37,858 nucleotides of DNA from Candidatus Auribacterota bacterium (GCA_016933315.1 JAFGBE010000130.1:1-37858); one strand, 5' to 3'; positions 21,900 through 31,307 are shown, counted from the stretch's first letter. Notes: generated from the letters alone by a model not told the origin. A program made the numbers and translations.

Positions 21900-24719
21900 T
21901 TATTCTTCCGATAAGTCTTCTATATATTTCAGCGCCAGGTCCAGCGGCCAATCGATTCCTTTGGTATCTTTTACGCATTTTTCCATATATTCGACAGCCC
22001 TGTCAAAATCACCCTGAAAATAGAATTTTCTCCCTATAAAATAAGGAGGGTCGTTGTTGAATTCGCTTGTCCCGTTCGAAAAGACATTTTCCAGGTCTTT
22101 GTAGGAGAGCTGTCCCAGGTAAAAAAGGCTGATGGAATAAATCACTTCATAACCGGATTTCGCGAATTGATAATCCACCTCCTTCAGCAGGTGTTCGGCT
22201 TCGGATATATCATTTACGTCATAACAGACATCCGCGTGCCATATTAACGACCAGCCGTATTGCTCCTTCATATCGCTGTATTTTACCGTGCAGTCCTTCA
22301 GGGTATCGATGCACTTGCTTATATTTCCCATAAGCCTGTAGCAGTGTGAAAGGTCAATCTGGTTCCACGCGCATATGTATCTCTGGTCACCGTAAATCCT
22401 GTTTACTTTTTCGTATGCCGATACCGCGTCTTCAAAACGTTTCTGGTGCCTGTAGATGTTTGCCATTTTGTTTAAGGCGAGAGCGCACTGGGCCCTGTAG
22501 GGGCCGTAATACAGCAGGACGTTCTGGAACGCCAGCCTTGCCCTTGTCAGGTCTCCGAATTCAGTCCATGTTTCGCCTATTTGTACCTGTGTATCGCAAT
22601 AGAGGTTTTTGTGCTCGGGAAAGTTTGTTACCAGGAATGAGAGGTTTTCTTCGAGAGAAGCGATTTCTGAAGCCGAGATATCTTTTATATTTGACCGCAG
22701 GTCCTTTAGTTTCTGGTTAATGACGTTTGTATATGTGGATACTATATTGCTTAAGACCGCGTTCCTGGGGAAGATCCTGAGACATTCAAGGAAGACCCTG
22801 TCGGCTTCTTTTTCCATGCCCAGAGAAAGATAGCAGAGGCCTATGTGATACATTGAATGGGCCGCGAGGTCTTCGTATTCGGGGTATGAGTTGATGATTT
22901 TCTTGTATTCGTTTATTGCCTGGTAATACTGTTCCATTTTTTCATATGCTATTCCGATCCAGAATTGCCCGAGAGAAACTATCTCTTTCCTGTCATTATA
23001 CGTGCCGGTTATTTCGTTGAATTCGCTTATCGCCTCATTATACAGGCCCTTCTCCAGGAATTTTTCCCCTGCCACAAGCGGAGAGGTTTTTAAGGGCGAG
23101 CTTAATTTATACAGCTTGAAATTATCGAATCTGACATGGGAGCCCCATGTATCAAGCCCGGCGTACTGGTTTTCCATTGATATGAAAGGCATATAATCCA
23201 CTATCCTCAATATAAGCCTGTTATCTACAAAGAGCCTGACGTCTTTGCCCACTTTTTCCACCCGTATTTTATATTTTCTATTTGGTTCGACCTTCAGAAG
23301 CGAGGTCTGGTTCAGGATATTGGGCGCATAGCCTTTTGTTATGGCGGTCTTCTGGTTTTTCCATCCGCCTATGTGAAAGACATAACCCGCCGTTCTCGCC
23401 TCATCGCATATGAAGCATTGTATGTTGTTGTCATGCGGAGGCACAGTGTGCGCGTCGAATGTCATTTTCAGGTCGCCGGATACGGGAATCTTCTTGAGGA
23501 TTATAAATGCGTTCTCCCAGCTTTGAACGGATAGTTCCCCGTTTTCTATCTTCCACACCGAATGGTCTTCCTGAGTATCTATTTTTTTGTTTCCCGCGAA
23601 CGCTTCCCAGTTGGTTCCTATTTCCTTCCTGTTGAAGTCATCTTCAAAAATCGGCGTCCACTTTGCCATTTCAAGGATTTTCTGGCTTATTATATAACTG
23701 CCGCTGGAGATGCTTATTATTACGATTGCCGCGATTGCCATGGACAGGAATTTATATTTTCTTATCCTCCTTATCATCCTGTCAAAGGCGGTGGGCCTTC
23801 TCGCCAGGACGAGTTCGCCGTTCCGGAAGCGGTTGATATCGTCAATGAATTCGCGCACTGTCTGGTAACGTTTATCTGGAGACTTTTCTAACGCTTTTAA
23901 GATGACAGCTTCTATATCCACCGGTATTTCCGGGTTCGCTTTTCTGGGATATCTGGGGTCCTGCTCCACGATTTTTTTGATTATTTCCAGGTTGGAACGG
24001 CCTTTGAACGGGACTTCTCCGACAAGCATCCTGTAAAACAGCACGCCGAGAGAAAAAATATCGGAGCGCTTATCAAGTTTGTTCTTTAATTCCGGGTTTG
24101 CCTGTTCCGGAGACATATAGGAGGGCGTTCCTATCACTTTGTTTGATGTGATTTCTTCGGTCGCCTCGACTTTCGCGAGGCCGAAATCCGCTATTAAAGG
24201 GTGCCCTTCCTCATCTATTATTATGTTTGACGGCTTGATGTCCCTGTGTATTATGCCGTGTTCATGGGCGTAACTGAGCCCTTCCCCCACCTGGACTATT
24301 ATGTTCAGGGCTTCTTCAAGGGACATTTTTTCCTTCTTGAGTTTATCCTCGAGGGTTTTCCCCTGTATGTATTCCATTGCGTAAAAATAAATGTTTTTGT
24401 CCTTGCCGAATTCGAAGATGGTTACTATATTCGGGTGCCTTAACTGCGCCGCTGATGTTGCTTCTATCTCAAAACGCTTTACGATTTCGCTGAACGCGCT
24501 TAATGAAGCGGGAATTACTTTTATCGCGACCTTTCTTTTGAGCGAAGGCTGGTAGGCTTCATACACGACTCCCATGGCCCCGTGCCCGATAGAGTTGATT
24601 ATTTTGTAATCGCCTATTCTCTGCGGGATCTCCTGGTCTATCTCTAGCCCGGCGGGGATATTTACCGGCGGTTCCGTCTTATGGAGGCTCAGGTCGTCTT
24701 CGTTGAATTTATCATTCAT
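21900..24719 (-). CDS. Membrane Ser/Thr protein kinase with lectin-like and TPR extracytoplasmic regions
   Basis: The 939-residue protein starts with a Hanks-type kinase (about 37-298): glycine loop GHGAMGVVYEA, VAIK (Lys67), IHRDIKPSN (Asp160, Lys162, Asn165), DFG (Asp178) and GTPSYMSPEQ, all intact. A basic stretch and one membrane helix (323-346) follow. Residues about 354-545 look like a concanavalin-type jelly roll (DDFNRKEIGTNWEAF, WKIENGELSVQ, YKIRVEKVGKDVRLFVDNRLI, VRFDNFKLYKL). The rest is helical TPR repeats (EAISEFNEITGTYND, QAINEYKKIINSYPEY, RVFLECLRIFPRN). Its ATG overlaps the stop of the sigma-54 activator gene (ATGA), so both are made together. It probably senses an external ligand and phosphorylates cytoplasmic targets. 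Confidence 0.88.
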   Translation of the reverse strand: MNDKFNEDDLSLHKTEPPVNIPAGLEIDQEIPQRIGDYKIINSIGHGAMGVVYEAYQPSLKRKVAIKVIPASLSAFSEIVKRFEIEATSAAQLRHPNIVTIFEFGKDKNIYFYAMEYIQGKTLEDKLKKEKMSLEEALNIIVQVGEGLSYAHEHGIIHRDIKPSNIIIDEEGHPLIADFGLAKVEATEEITSNKVIGTPSYMSPEQANPELKNKLDKRSDIFSLGVLFYRMLVGEVPFKGRSNLEIIKKIVEQDPRYPRKANPEIPVDIEAVILKALEKSPDKRYQTVREFIDDINRFRNGELVLARRPTAFDRMIRRIRKYKFLSMAIAAIVIISISSGSYIISQKILEMAKWTPIFEDDFNRKEIGTNWEAFAGNKKIDTQEDHSVWKIENGELSVQSWENAFIILKKIPVSGDLKMTFDAHTVPPHDNNIQCFICDEARTAGYVFHIGGWKNQKTAITKGYAPNILNQTSLLKVEPNRKYKIRVEKVGKDVRLFVDNRLILRIVDYMPFISMENQYAGLDTWGSHVRFDNFKLYKLSSPLKTSPLVAGEKFLEKGLYNEAISEFNEITGTYNDRKEIVSLGQFWIGIAYEKMEQYYQAINEYKKIINSYPEYEDLAAHSMYHIGLCYLSLGMEKEADRVFLECLRIFPRNAVLSNIVSTYTNVINQKLKDLRSNIKDISASEIASLEENLSFLVTNFPEHKNLYCDTQVQIGETWTEFGDLTRARLAFQNVLLYYGPYRAQCALALNKMANIYRHQKRFEDAVSAYEKVNRIYGDQRYICAWNQIDLSHCYRLMGNISKCIDTLKDCTVKYSDMKEQYGWSLIWHADVCYDVNDISEAEHLLKEVDYQFAKSGYEVIYSISLFYLGQLSYKDLENVFSNGTSEFNNDPPYFIGRKFYFQGDFDRAVEYMEKCVKDTKGIDWPLDLALKYIEDLSEE

Positions 24720-26611
24720 TTTTTTTCTTCTATCCGGTAAACCTGGATTTTCTTATACAGGGTTGTGCGGTCTATACCGAGCATCTCAGAGGTTTTCTTC
24801 TTGTTCCAGCCGGTTAGTTCCAGCGTCCTTAGTATGTGTTTTTTCTCTATATCTTTGAGGGATAACATGGCGGAAGACGTGTCTATGGTTTTTGTCGCCG
24901 AACCCCGAAGTATTTCATATGGCAGGTCATTAGGCATTATAGGGTCGTTTTTCCCGAGGATCATTGTTTTTTCAATGACATTTTTGAGTTCCCTTACGTT
25001 ACCCGGCCACCTGTATGCCTGAAGCACATCCAGCGCTTCTTTTGATATCCCCTTTATTTTTCTCGGGCTGTTTTCCATGAATATTTTCATGAAATGCTTT
25101 ACAAGCGGGAGGATATCTTCCGCGCGGTCCCTCAGCGGCGGGATTTTAAAGTTAATTATGTTAAGCCTGTAATAAAGGTCCTGCCGGAAGGTCCCTTTTT
25201 TGGCTGCTTCCCCCAGGTCCTGGTTAGTGGAGGCTATAAGCCTGACCTCAACTTTTATGGGCTGATTTCCTCCTACATTGTAAAACTCCCCGTGTTCAAG
25301 GACCCTTAGCAGGTTTGCCTGCACGCCCGAGTCCAGCTCTCCTATTTCATCGAGCACTATAGTCCCGCCGTTGGCTTTTTCAAAAAGCCCTTTTTTGTTG
25401 TATGCGGCGCCTGTGAAAGCCCCTTTGACATGGCCGAAAAGCTCGCTTGCCGCCAGGTTTTTGGTAAATGTCGCGCAGTTGACTACGACAAAAGCGTTGT
25501 CTTTAAGTTTACTGTTGAAATGGATTGCTCTTGCAACCAGTTCTTTCCCCGTTCCGCTTTCTCCCTCTATCAGGACAGTTGAGTTCGTCGGCGCTACAAC
25601 GGCGATTTTGCTTAATAATTCCTGGATAGCCAAATCCTTGCCTATTATCTGGTGGGTGATGTTCAGCGCTGTTTCGAGCTCGTGTTTCTCTTCCTTTAGC
25701 TTTTCTTTTAATTCGATGTTTTTTAGCACGTTATCAATCTGGTGGACAATCGCGGACAGGAGATTAAGCGTCGAATCGTCATATTTTTCCCTGTCAGTCG
25801 ATTCCACATGTATGACCCCTATGCACGTTTTGTTCATTCTCAGGGGGGTAACCATGATGCTTCCGGAAAGCCCGGTTTTGGCCGATGTATCTTTCGGGGT
25901 CGCGAGCACGGCTACGTTTTCGTTCAACACTTTGTCGAACGTTGTCGCGGAGAATGAGGGAAGGCTTTCAGGCGAGTTCTCTCTTCTGAGCAGCGCGGCG
26001 ATCTTCAGGATTTCATCTCCTTCGGATTTAAGCATAATGGCGACACAATCGGCTTCGAAATGGGAAAGTATGTTGTGGCAAAGCTCATCGAAAAGTTCCT
26101 CCCTGTTAAGGATATCGGCGATGCGCGATGTCAGCTTGAAAAGAAAAGCGAGATTGCTTTTCATCTCTTTTATCGAGGTGACATCGTCTTTTTTTATAGT
26201 CTGTTCCAGGTAACTTGTGTCGCCTCCCGCGAGTATTGACATGATATCCGTTTCGACCTCATGCGTTGATGAGCCCGTTGTGTCGAGAAGCGTCTTGTTT
26301 CCGGCTTTCCTGTCTTCGGCGAGAGTCTCGGTAAATATGATTTCGGTGTTTCCGATGGTTATCTTATCTCCTGTTTTCAGGTAATGTTCGCTTGAGCGCT
26401 TGTCATTTACGAAAAGGCCGTAACTGCTTCCGACATCTTCGATGCGCCAGCGGTTTATTTCATAGCATAGCTTGGCGTGTTTTCTTGAAACGGATTTGTC
26501 GCTTAGATTCACGTGATTGGTTGTTCCGCGGCCTATCAGAATTTCAGGAGACGGCTTTATCTCTAGTATCTTTTCAGTGGGGAGTTCATAATTAATGATT
26601 AAAAAAGACAT
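24716..26611 (-). CDS. Sigma-54-dependent transcriptional activator with FHA and GAF domains
   Basis: The 631-residue regulator has an FHA domain (about 1-95: ILIGRGTTNHVNLSDKSVSRKHAKL), which binds phosphothreonine peptides, and a GAF domain (about 165-295). The AAA+ domain (about 325-560) has Walker A GESGTGKE (350-357), the sigma-54-contacting GAFTGA loop (397-402), Walker B VLDEIGEL (Asp421-Glu422) and the WPGNVREL sensor. A Fis-type helix-turn-helix ends it (about 590-628). There is no receiver domain, so input is not by His-Asp relay. The ATG at 26611 has AGGAG nine bases upstream; the longer frame runs through the promoter. It overlaps the kinase gene, which points to FHA-kinase signalling. 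Confidence 0.93.
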   Translation of the reverse strand: MSFLIINYELPTEKILEIKPSPEILIGRGTTNHVNLSDKSVSRKHAKLCYEINRWRIEDVGSSYGLFVNDKRSSEHYLKTGDKITIGNTEIIFTETLAEDRKAGNKTLLDTTGSSTHEVETDIMSILAGGDTSYLEQTIKKDDVTSIKEMKSNLAFLFKLTSRIADILNREELFDELCHNILSHFEADCVAIMLKSEGDEILKIAALLRRENSPESLPSFSATTFDKVLNENVAVLATPKDTSAKTGLSGSIMVTPLRMNKTCIGVIHVESTDREKYDDSTLNLLSAIVHQIDNVLKNIELKEKLKEEKHELETALNITHQIIGKDLAIQELLSKIAVVAPTNSTVLIEGESGTGKELVARAIHFNSKLKDNAFVVVNCATFTKNLAASELFGHVKGAFTGAAYNKKGLFEKANGGTIVLDEIGELDSGVQANLLRVLEHGEFYNVGGNQPIKVEVRLIASTNQDLGEAAKKGTFRQDLYYRLNIINFKIPPLRDRAEDILPLVKHFMKIFMENSPRKIKGISKEALDVLQAYRWPGNVRELKNVIEKTMILGKNDPIMPNDLPYEILRGSATKTIDTSSAMLSLKDIEKKHILRTLELTGWNKKKTSEMLGIDRTTLYKKIQVYRIEEKK

Positions 26612-26645
26612 TTTCCATTTCTCCTGTTGTCGGAATCCACATTCA

Positions 26646-26674
26646 AATATACGCTCAAATTGAAAAAGTGTCAA
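26646..26674 (-). promoter_or_regulatory. Sigma-70 promoter of the activator-kinase operon
   Basis: On the minus strand TTGACA (26674-26669) is followed by a 17-base spacer and TATATT (26651-26646). The -35 box is perfect and the -10 box matches five of six bases. The predicted start gives a leader of about 28 bases to the ATG at 26611. Confidence 0.75.
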
Positions 26675-26710
26675 GCTAATGTGTTGATATAATGGACACA
26701 ACAAGGTGGA

Positions 26711-29700
26711 TTACTGTTCATTTTGGTTGGAAAACACAGACTTGTCCTGTGTTGGAAATTGCAACTTATCTAGAAGGGCTTTTCTTTTTTTATTCAGTGT
26801 TTTCCTTGGGAAATGCGCCTTTGCGAAGATTTCCACATCGTTCTTTGCGAGGTATGCCCATGTTGTTGCCGCCAGGCACAGGGCATCTTCCCTTACGACA
26901 TCATCTATAACGTCGGGGCCTCTGGTATCTATGACGTTATTCTTGGGCCAGGAATAAGGAACGCCTCTTGCGCCGTTCGGGAATTCATAGGAAGTGTCAT
27001 AAATCGCCTTTATAAGTTCAATTGATTTCTCATAATCCCCGAGAAGTTTGTAACAGTAAGCCATCTGGCCTGTCCCTTCAAGCCATATGGCGTCGCCGAA
27101 ATCATCATCAAAAGCGTTGTTCGGGAGGTCCCAGTATTCGTAAGCGGAAATTCGTTTGTTTCCGTCCGTGACAGTTATTCTCATAATCCGTTCCGCTTCT
27201 TTCATCATCTCCCTCGCCAGGGGCTCGTTCCCTTCTTCTATGAAGTAAATAGCGGCCCAGGACGCTATGGTATCGAGCGCCTTGACAAAATCAAGCTGTC
27301 CCCTTATGAACATTTTCCCTCTTTGCCACGAATCGGGGGAACCCCATGTTTTCGCGTCGCAAAGCCAGGGTTTTTCGTAATAAAGATCGTCCGCCTCGCC
27401 GTCGCCGTTGTCATCCCTGCCGGTATCGCTGTATCCCGGCGGTAAGCGGATGCCGTAATCGGCGTCCCCCCAGACTGAATGCTCGAGAAAGTTTTTTACT
27501 CCCAGATGTTTCAAATCTTTCGATCTCCAGAGGTATGCCGAGAGGTTCCCTTCCGCCTTGTCGTCCTTGTAAGATTTTACATTCTCGAGGGCCGTGATCG
27601 AATACGGTTTGTGTACGGTATAATATGGCTCGAGGCCTGTTGTGAAAAACCAGGTAAGGGCATTCTCAAGTATCTGTGAATGGGCCTTCATATTGGGGAT
27701 ATAAGTCGATATATAAGGGCTGTATTTTATCCCGTTTACTTCCTGTTGTGTCATTACATTGTAAAAGAAATCGAATATATCTCCCCTGAAGTAAATGGAT
27801 TTGCCGTCATTGTTCTTCCCGTGCTTTTTAAAATACAGGAAATCCCCCACGGGTTCGTATTTATAGGTGAGATAATCCCAGTTCTCTATGCCGTCAAGGT
27901 CTGCGGAAGCCTGCATGAGCGATATTTTCCCGTCTTCGTTTGCCCCGTAAAGTATGGGGATAATAGTGTAATGGTTGGTTGATACGGGATTGCCCGAGTT
28001 GTTTGTCCTTTCTTCCTTGGCGCTGATGTTGGGGGTATGCCCCGAGTTTAATTCGCTTATGGGCCCCCTGACTTCTCCCGTTCCCTGGTCATGCAGGTAA
28101 TAAACGAGCCTGCTTCGTTTATAATCCGGCGATGACCAGACAAGTATGTTTTCATAAGGGGGCGCGGCTTCAAAAGCGAAGGTTAACCTCCCGTCCAGCT
28201 CTTCCCAGTTATCCTCTTCCTCGGGTTCCTTCTGTGTTTCGGAGAGGTCGGGCATATAGTTCTCATTGACATCCATCATTCTCGAAGGGTTGTCTGTCCC
28301 GTCTTTATAGATTTTTGTTATGACTACATTCCTTCCGAAATTCTGTATCGGGCCAACTTCCTGGACGCCGAGGAACTTGACTCCGAAAAGGGAATTGTAA
28401 AGCGCCGAACGGCATGTTCCGAATATACACCCGCCGTTGTCCATAAAATCCTGCAGTTTTGTTACGCATTTTAATTTCGATACGGGCGTATTAGGAAGGA
28501 TAAGGACTTTTGTCCCCAGTATGGGAGGATTTACGTCTTTGGACTGTATGTTTATTATCGAATACGGAATTCCCATGAATTGAAGCATCCAGCGGGCTCC
28601 CTTGACCGCCTTATCGTCGTCGGGCAGGTCCACGACATTCAGTATTTTGATGTCCGAGGGGTTAAGGTTCAGGTTCCCGTAAGTCACTTCTTTGTAGGCT
28701 TTGTAGTGTTCGTTGTCTATAAAGCCTTCGCCTTTGAGTTTTTCTATCCAGTGCCAGCAGAACATCCAGTCTAGCGAATGCTCGGTCGCTTCGGGCGTTG
28801 TTTCAAGCGGCCCGTAATAGCCGAAATGTATTCCGCCGTTGAAATCCTGGAGGTTGTCGGTTATCGTGTCAAGTATCTTATATACTGTGGGAAGATAGGT
28901 TGTATCTCCTGTTTTATAGGTGTAGAAGAGTATTGAGAGGCAGAGCCACAGGTTGTCTCCGGAATAGGAGCCCCATTCACGGTAAACATATTCGTAATGC
29001 ATGAGGTGTTTTGAATATCCTACCAGCTGGTCGGGCCACAGCCTCGTTGTGCTTTTGGGTATGTCGGCGCCCTCGTCTATTTCCTTGTCAATATCGTAAA
29101 CATTGCAAAACATCCCGTATGGCCAGAATGCCCCGTAAAAAAATCCTTCTTCCGGGTGGGGCAGTGTCGCCGGATCTATCCCCAGTTCCTTGAGGTGCTC
29201 TAAATCGTCCGAGTCCTGATAATCGTTAAATTCGGTTACCCTCGGGAAATCGGTTTTGTCGTCTATTGCGGCTATATTGCCGTAAACCGTGTACCCGAAT
29301 TCATAACCCGGCGAGAGCAGGGGATAACCCGGATACCTGGCATCATCTTTATCCAGTTCCTTAGGGGTTTGCCCGTTGTCCTGGAACTTGTCGAAACTCA
29401 GGGCTATCATATTATGGGCTACGGGAGCAAGCCATTCCCCCTGGTCCCGCGGATGGCTTTCCTCGTATTGGTAGCCGTCAAACATTATAAACACCTTGCC
29501 CGCGTAGGTATTGATTATCTTCCTGGCATCTTCCGTCATACCCGCGTCCACCAGGCAGAACACTGTCATAGCCTGGTCATACATAAATGCCGAGTTACCC
29601 AGGCCGTCTTCAAATCCGTCGGCGGGGCCGGATGGTTTGTTGTCTGAGTCCGATATCACGTAAACAATCTCTTCGCGGCCCGTGTTTACTCTTACGGCGT

Positions 29701-29971
29701 CTATGGCGAACTGTTCTCCCCCCTTTCGGATTTTTGTGTAAGGCACGGGAGGGTTACATAGAGGGTCATAAAAGCTTCTGCAGAGAGCGGCGTCCACAAA
29801 TCCGCCGCGGCCGTTTTTTAACTTATGTTCCGTGAAAATATACGGGGTTTCCCTGCTCGCGAGGTATTTGATGAACTGGTCGTCTTTTTTATCCGCGGCG
29901 TATGCGTTGATCCGGGCGGCGCAAATGACGGCCAACAACGAAAATATTATTTTTATCGAAACCTTATTCAT
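26711..29971 (-). CDS. Large exported protein with glycosidase-like alpha/alpha-toroid regions
   Basis: I do not recognise a named family for this 1086-residue protein. It has a signal peptide (MNKVSIKIIFSLLAVICAARINAYA). The N-terminal third (FMYDQAMTVFCLVDAGMTEDARKIINTYAG, NLWLCLSILFYTYKTGDTTYLPTVYKILD) and the C-terminal third (DALCLAATTWAYLAKND, MAYCYKLLGDYEKSIELIK) carry helical pairs typical of six-hairpin glycoside hydrolases and related lyases. The middle (GTKVLILPNTPVSKLKCVTKLQDFMDNGGCIFGTCRSAL) resembles a glutamine-amidotransferase-like flavodoxin fold of the beta-galactosidase middle-domain kind. A DDNGDGEADD loop may bind calcium. Start chosen at the ATG with the signal peptide; GAGG lies close upstream. 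A periplasmic or surface carbohydrate-active enzyme is likely. Confidence 0.7.
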   Translation of the reverse strand: MNKVSIKIIFSLLAVICAARINAYAADKKDDQFIKYLASRETPYIFTEHKLKNGRGGFVDAALCRSFYDPLCNPPVPYTKIRKGGEQFAIDAVRVNTGREEIVYVISDSDNKPSGPADGFEDGLGNSAFMYDQAMTVFCLVDAGMTEDARKIINTYAGKVFIMFDGYQYEESHPRDQGEWLAPVAHNMIALSFDKFQDNGQTPKELDKDDARYPGYPLLSPGYEFGYTVYGNIAAIDDKTDFPRVTEFNDYQDSDDLEHLKELGIDPATLPHPEEGFFYGAFWPYGMFCNVYDIDKEIDEGADIPKSTTRLWPDQLVGYSKHLMHYEYVYREWGSYSGDNLWLCLSILFYTYKTGDTTYLPTVYKILDTITDNLQDFNGGIHFGYYGPLETTPEATEHSLDWMFCWHWIEKLKGEGFIDNEHYKAYKEVTYGNLNLNPSDIKILNVVDLPDDDKAVKGARWMLQFMGIPYSIINIQSKDVNPPILGTKVLILPNTPVSKLKCVTKLQDFMDNGGCIFGTCRSALYNSLFGVKFLGVQEVGPIQNFGRNVVITKIYKDGTDNPSRMMDVNENYMPDLSETQKEPEEEDNWEELDGRLTFAFEAAPPYENILVWSSPDYKRSRLVYYLHDQGTGEVRGPISELNSGHTPNISAKEERTNNSGNPVSTNHYTIIPILYGANEDGKISLMQASADLDGIENWDYLTYKYEPVGDFLYFKKHGKNNDGKSIYFRGDIFDFFYNVMTQQEVNGIKYSPYISTYIPNMKAHSQILENALTWFFTTGLEPYYTVHKPYSITALENVKSYKDDKAEGNLSAYLWRSKDLKHLGVKNFLEHSVWGDADYGIRLPPGYSDTGRDDNGDGEADDLYYEKPWLCDAKTWGSPDSWQRGKMFIRGQLDFVKALDTIASWAAIYFIEEGNEPLAREMMKEAERIMRITVTDGNKRISAYEYWDLPNNAFDDDFGDAIWLEGTGQMAYCYKLLGDYEKSIELIKAIYDTSYEFPNGARGVPYSWPKNNVIDTRGPDVIDDVVREDALCLAATTWAYLAKNDVEIFAKAHFPRKTLNKKRKALLDKLQFPTQDKSVFSNQNEQ

Positions 29972-29997
29972 GGCCTCACAATTTAAAAACAAAAACT

Positions 29998-30076
29998 TCT
30001 TAAACCACAGAACACACAGATAGAAAAAACAAAATAAAAAATTAAAATAGTTTTATCTGTGATTATCTGTAGTTCC
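29998..30076. repeat. Dispersed CCACAGAT/ATCTGTGG inverted element, copy 3
   Basis: The left arm (29998-30024) reads TTCTTAAACCACAGAACA then CACAGATAG. The right arm (30051-30076) reads TTTTATCTGTGATTATCTGT then AGTTCC. The right arm shares an unbroken run TTTTATCTGTGATTATCTG with copy 1. It lies in the gap between two divergent or adjacent minus-strand genes and contains no reading frame. Confidence 0.7.
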
Positions 30077-30141
30077 AAATTCTTTTTTTATTTTTTTCCT
30101 TATCCTAAACCTGAATCTCAGCCTTTCCTGCTCAACTATCC

Positions 30142-30444
30142 TCAGTCAAGGTCTATTTCTCTCAGTCCGGGCTTGATATCTTTTTCTTTCCGCGCTTTTT
30201 CCTTCTCTTCGTTGAAAAGCTTTTCCAGCCTGTCGGGTTTGCTTTTTTCGGCGTTTTTTCCTTTTGAAAAGGCATCCTCAAGTTTTGTTTCCCTGTCTTT
30301 CAGGTCTTTTAAGGCCGTTAAGAGGGAATCCTCGCTCTCTTTATGCTCTTTCGGCTTGAAGTGTCTTATTATGGAGCCGTTCTCTGTCTTGACTTCGAGC
30401 ATGGATCCGCATACAGGGCATTTTGCATATACCGATTTTTTCAT
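30142..30444 (-). CDS. Small protein with an N-terminal CxxC motif
   Basis: The 100-residue product is not recognised. It begins MKKSVYAKCPVCGSMLEVKTENG, a zinc-ribbon-like half site with only two cysteines, so metal binding would need a dimer or an unseen partner. The remainder is highly charged, Lys/Glu-rich and helical (LKDLKDRETKLEDAF, DRLEKLFNEEKEKARKEKD), suggesting a coiled coil. ATG at 30444 is chosen over an adjoining TTG because GGGGAG sits seven bases upstream. It is divergent from the RluA-type gene with 79 bases between. Confidence 0.65.
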   Translation of the reverse strand: MKKSVYAKCPVCGSMLEVKTENGSIIRHFKPKEHKESEDSLLTALKDLKDRETKLEDAFSKGKNAEKSKPDRLEKLFNEEKEKARKEKDIKPGLREIDLD

Positions 30445-30523
30445 CAATACACTCCCCGTTCAAGTATGCTATATTATTGCAAAAAACAGTCTTTAGTTGT
30501 ATTCTTTTGTTCAATTTTTGCTT

Positions 30524-31186
30524 ATGGACATTTCAAAACTTATAATTTGCGAAAAATCCGGTGTGCTGTTTCTGAACAAACCGGTGCCTGTGGTAGTTCA
30601 TCCCTGCTTCGGGGAGAATGAAAACACTCTTATACAGTTCATACGGGAATATCTTCCGGAAAATGTGCGGCCAAGGCTGTTAAACCGCCTTGACAGGTGG
30701 ACAAGCGGCTGCATTGCGGTTTCTCTGAATATTGAAAGCCACAGGGTTTTTGCCAGGCTTATTGAGACAAGAAAGGTGAAAAAAGTTTACCACGCTATCG
30801 TAAACGGCGTGTGTGATTTCGATACTATCGAGAAAAGGGCTCCGTTGAAGGAACATGCTTATTTTAAGGATAACGACAAAAAAGATGTCTTTAAAGATGC
30901 TCTGACTTATTTTGAGGTAATCAGGCGTTACAGGAATTTTTCTCTTATCCGCGCGGAGCCGGTGACAGGCAGGACGCATCAGATAAGGGTCCATTTGAGC
31001 CTTCTGGGTTATCCTGTTATGGGAGACTCGGTTTACGGGTGCGGAATAAAACAGTGGAAAGAAGGTTATTGCCTCCATGCGGTCGGGTTGTCTTTCCCGG
31101 AAAATTCGCTGACCGGGGCTTTTTCCGTCAGCGCCCCGTACGATTCAAGGTTTAAAAGAGCCCTGTATCTGGCTTCTTCAATCTGA
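30524..31186 (+). CDS. RluA-family pseudouridine synthase
   Basis: The 220-residue protein has the RluA catalytic block RLLNRLDRWTSGCIAVS with the conserved Asp57 that attacks the uridine, the KKVYHAIVNG strand, and the RAEPVTGRTHQIRVHLSLLGYPVMGDSVYG block. It lacks an N-terminal S4 RNA-binding domain, so it is RluA/RluC-core-like. Target uridines (23S rRNA or tRNA) cannot be assigned. In place of the usual HRLD the motif reads NRLD, and the tail is short. The ATG at 30524 is preferred over TTG at 30497; neither has a clear Shine-Dalgarno sequence. Confidence 0.88.
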   Translation: MDISKLIICEKSGVLFLNKPVPVVVHPCFGENENTLIQFIREYLPENVRPRLLNRLDRWTSGCIAVSLNIESHRVFARLIETRKVKKVYHAIVNGVCDFDTIEKRAPLKEHAYFKDNDKKDVFKDALTYFEVIRRYRNFSLIRAEPVTGRTHQIRVHLSLLGYPVMGDSVYGCGIKQWKEGYCLHAVGLSFPENSLTGAFSVSAPYDSRFKRALYLASSI

Positions 31187-31307
31187 GGTGTCATGCCGGC
31201 GGATTATTTTTTAGTAAATATGGCTTTATTTTTTTCCCCGGATGTGTTATTAATTTTCTGAAATTCAATTTATTTATATTAGAAGAGATATAAAGGAAAT
31301 ATAAATA

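Noticed and set aside
25371..26213. A 280-codon open frame on the plus strand inside the sigma-54 activator gene
   Set aside because: It is antisense to a fully conserved FHA-GAF-AAA+ gene, has no binding site or family motif, and reflects codon bias of the real gene.
5920..30076. CRISPR array based on the CCACAGAT repeats
   Set aside because: Copies are 12 kb apart, degenerate and inverted, without regular spacers or cas genes.
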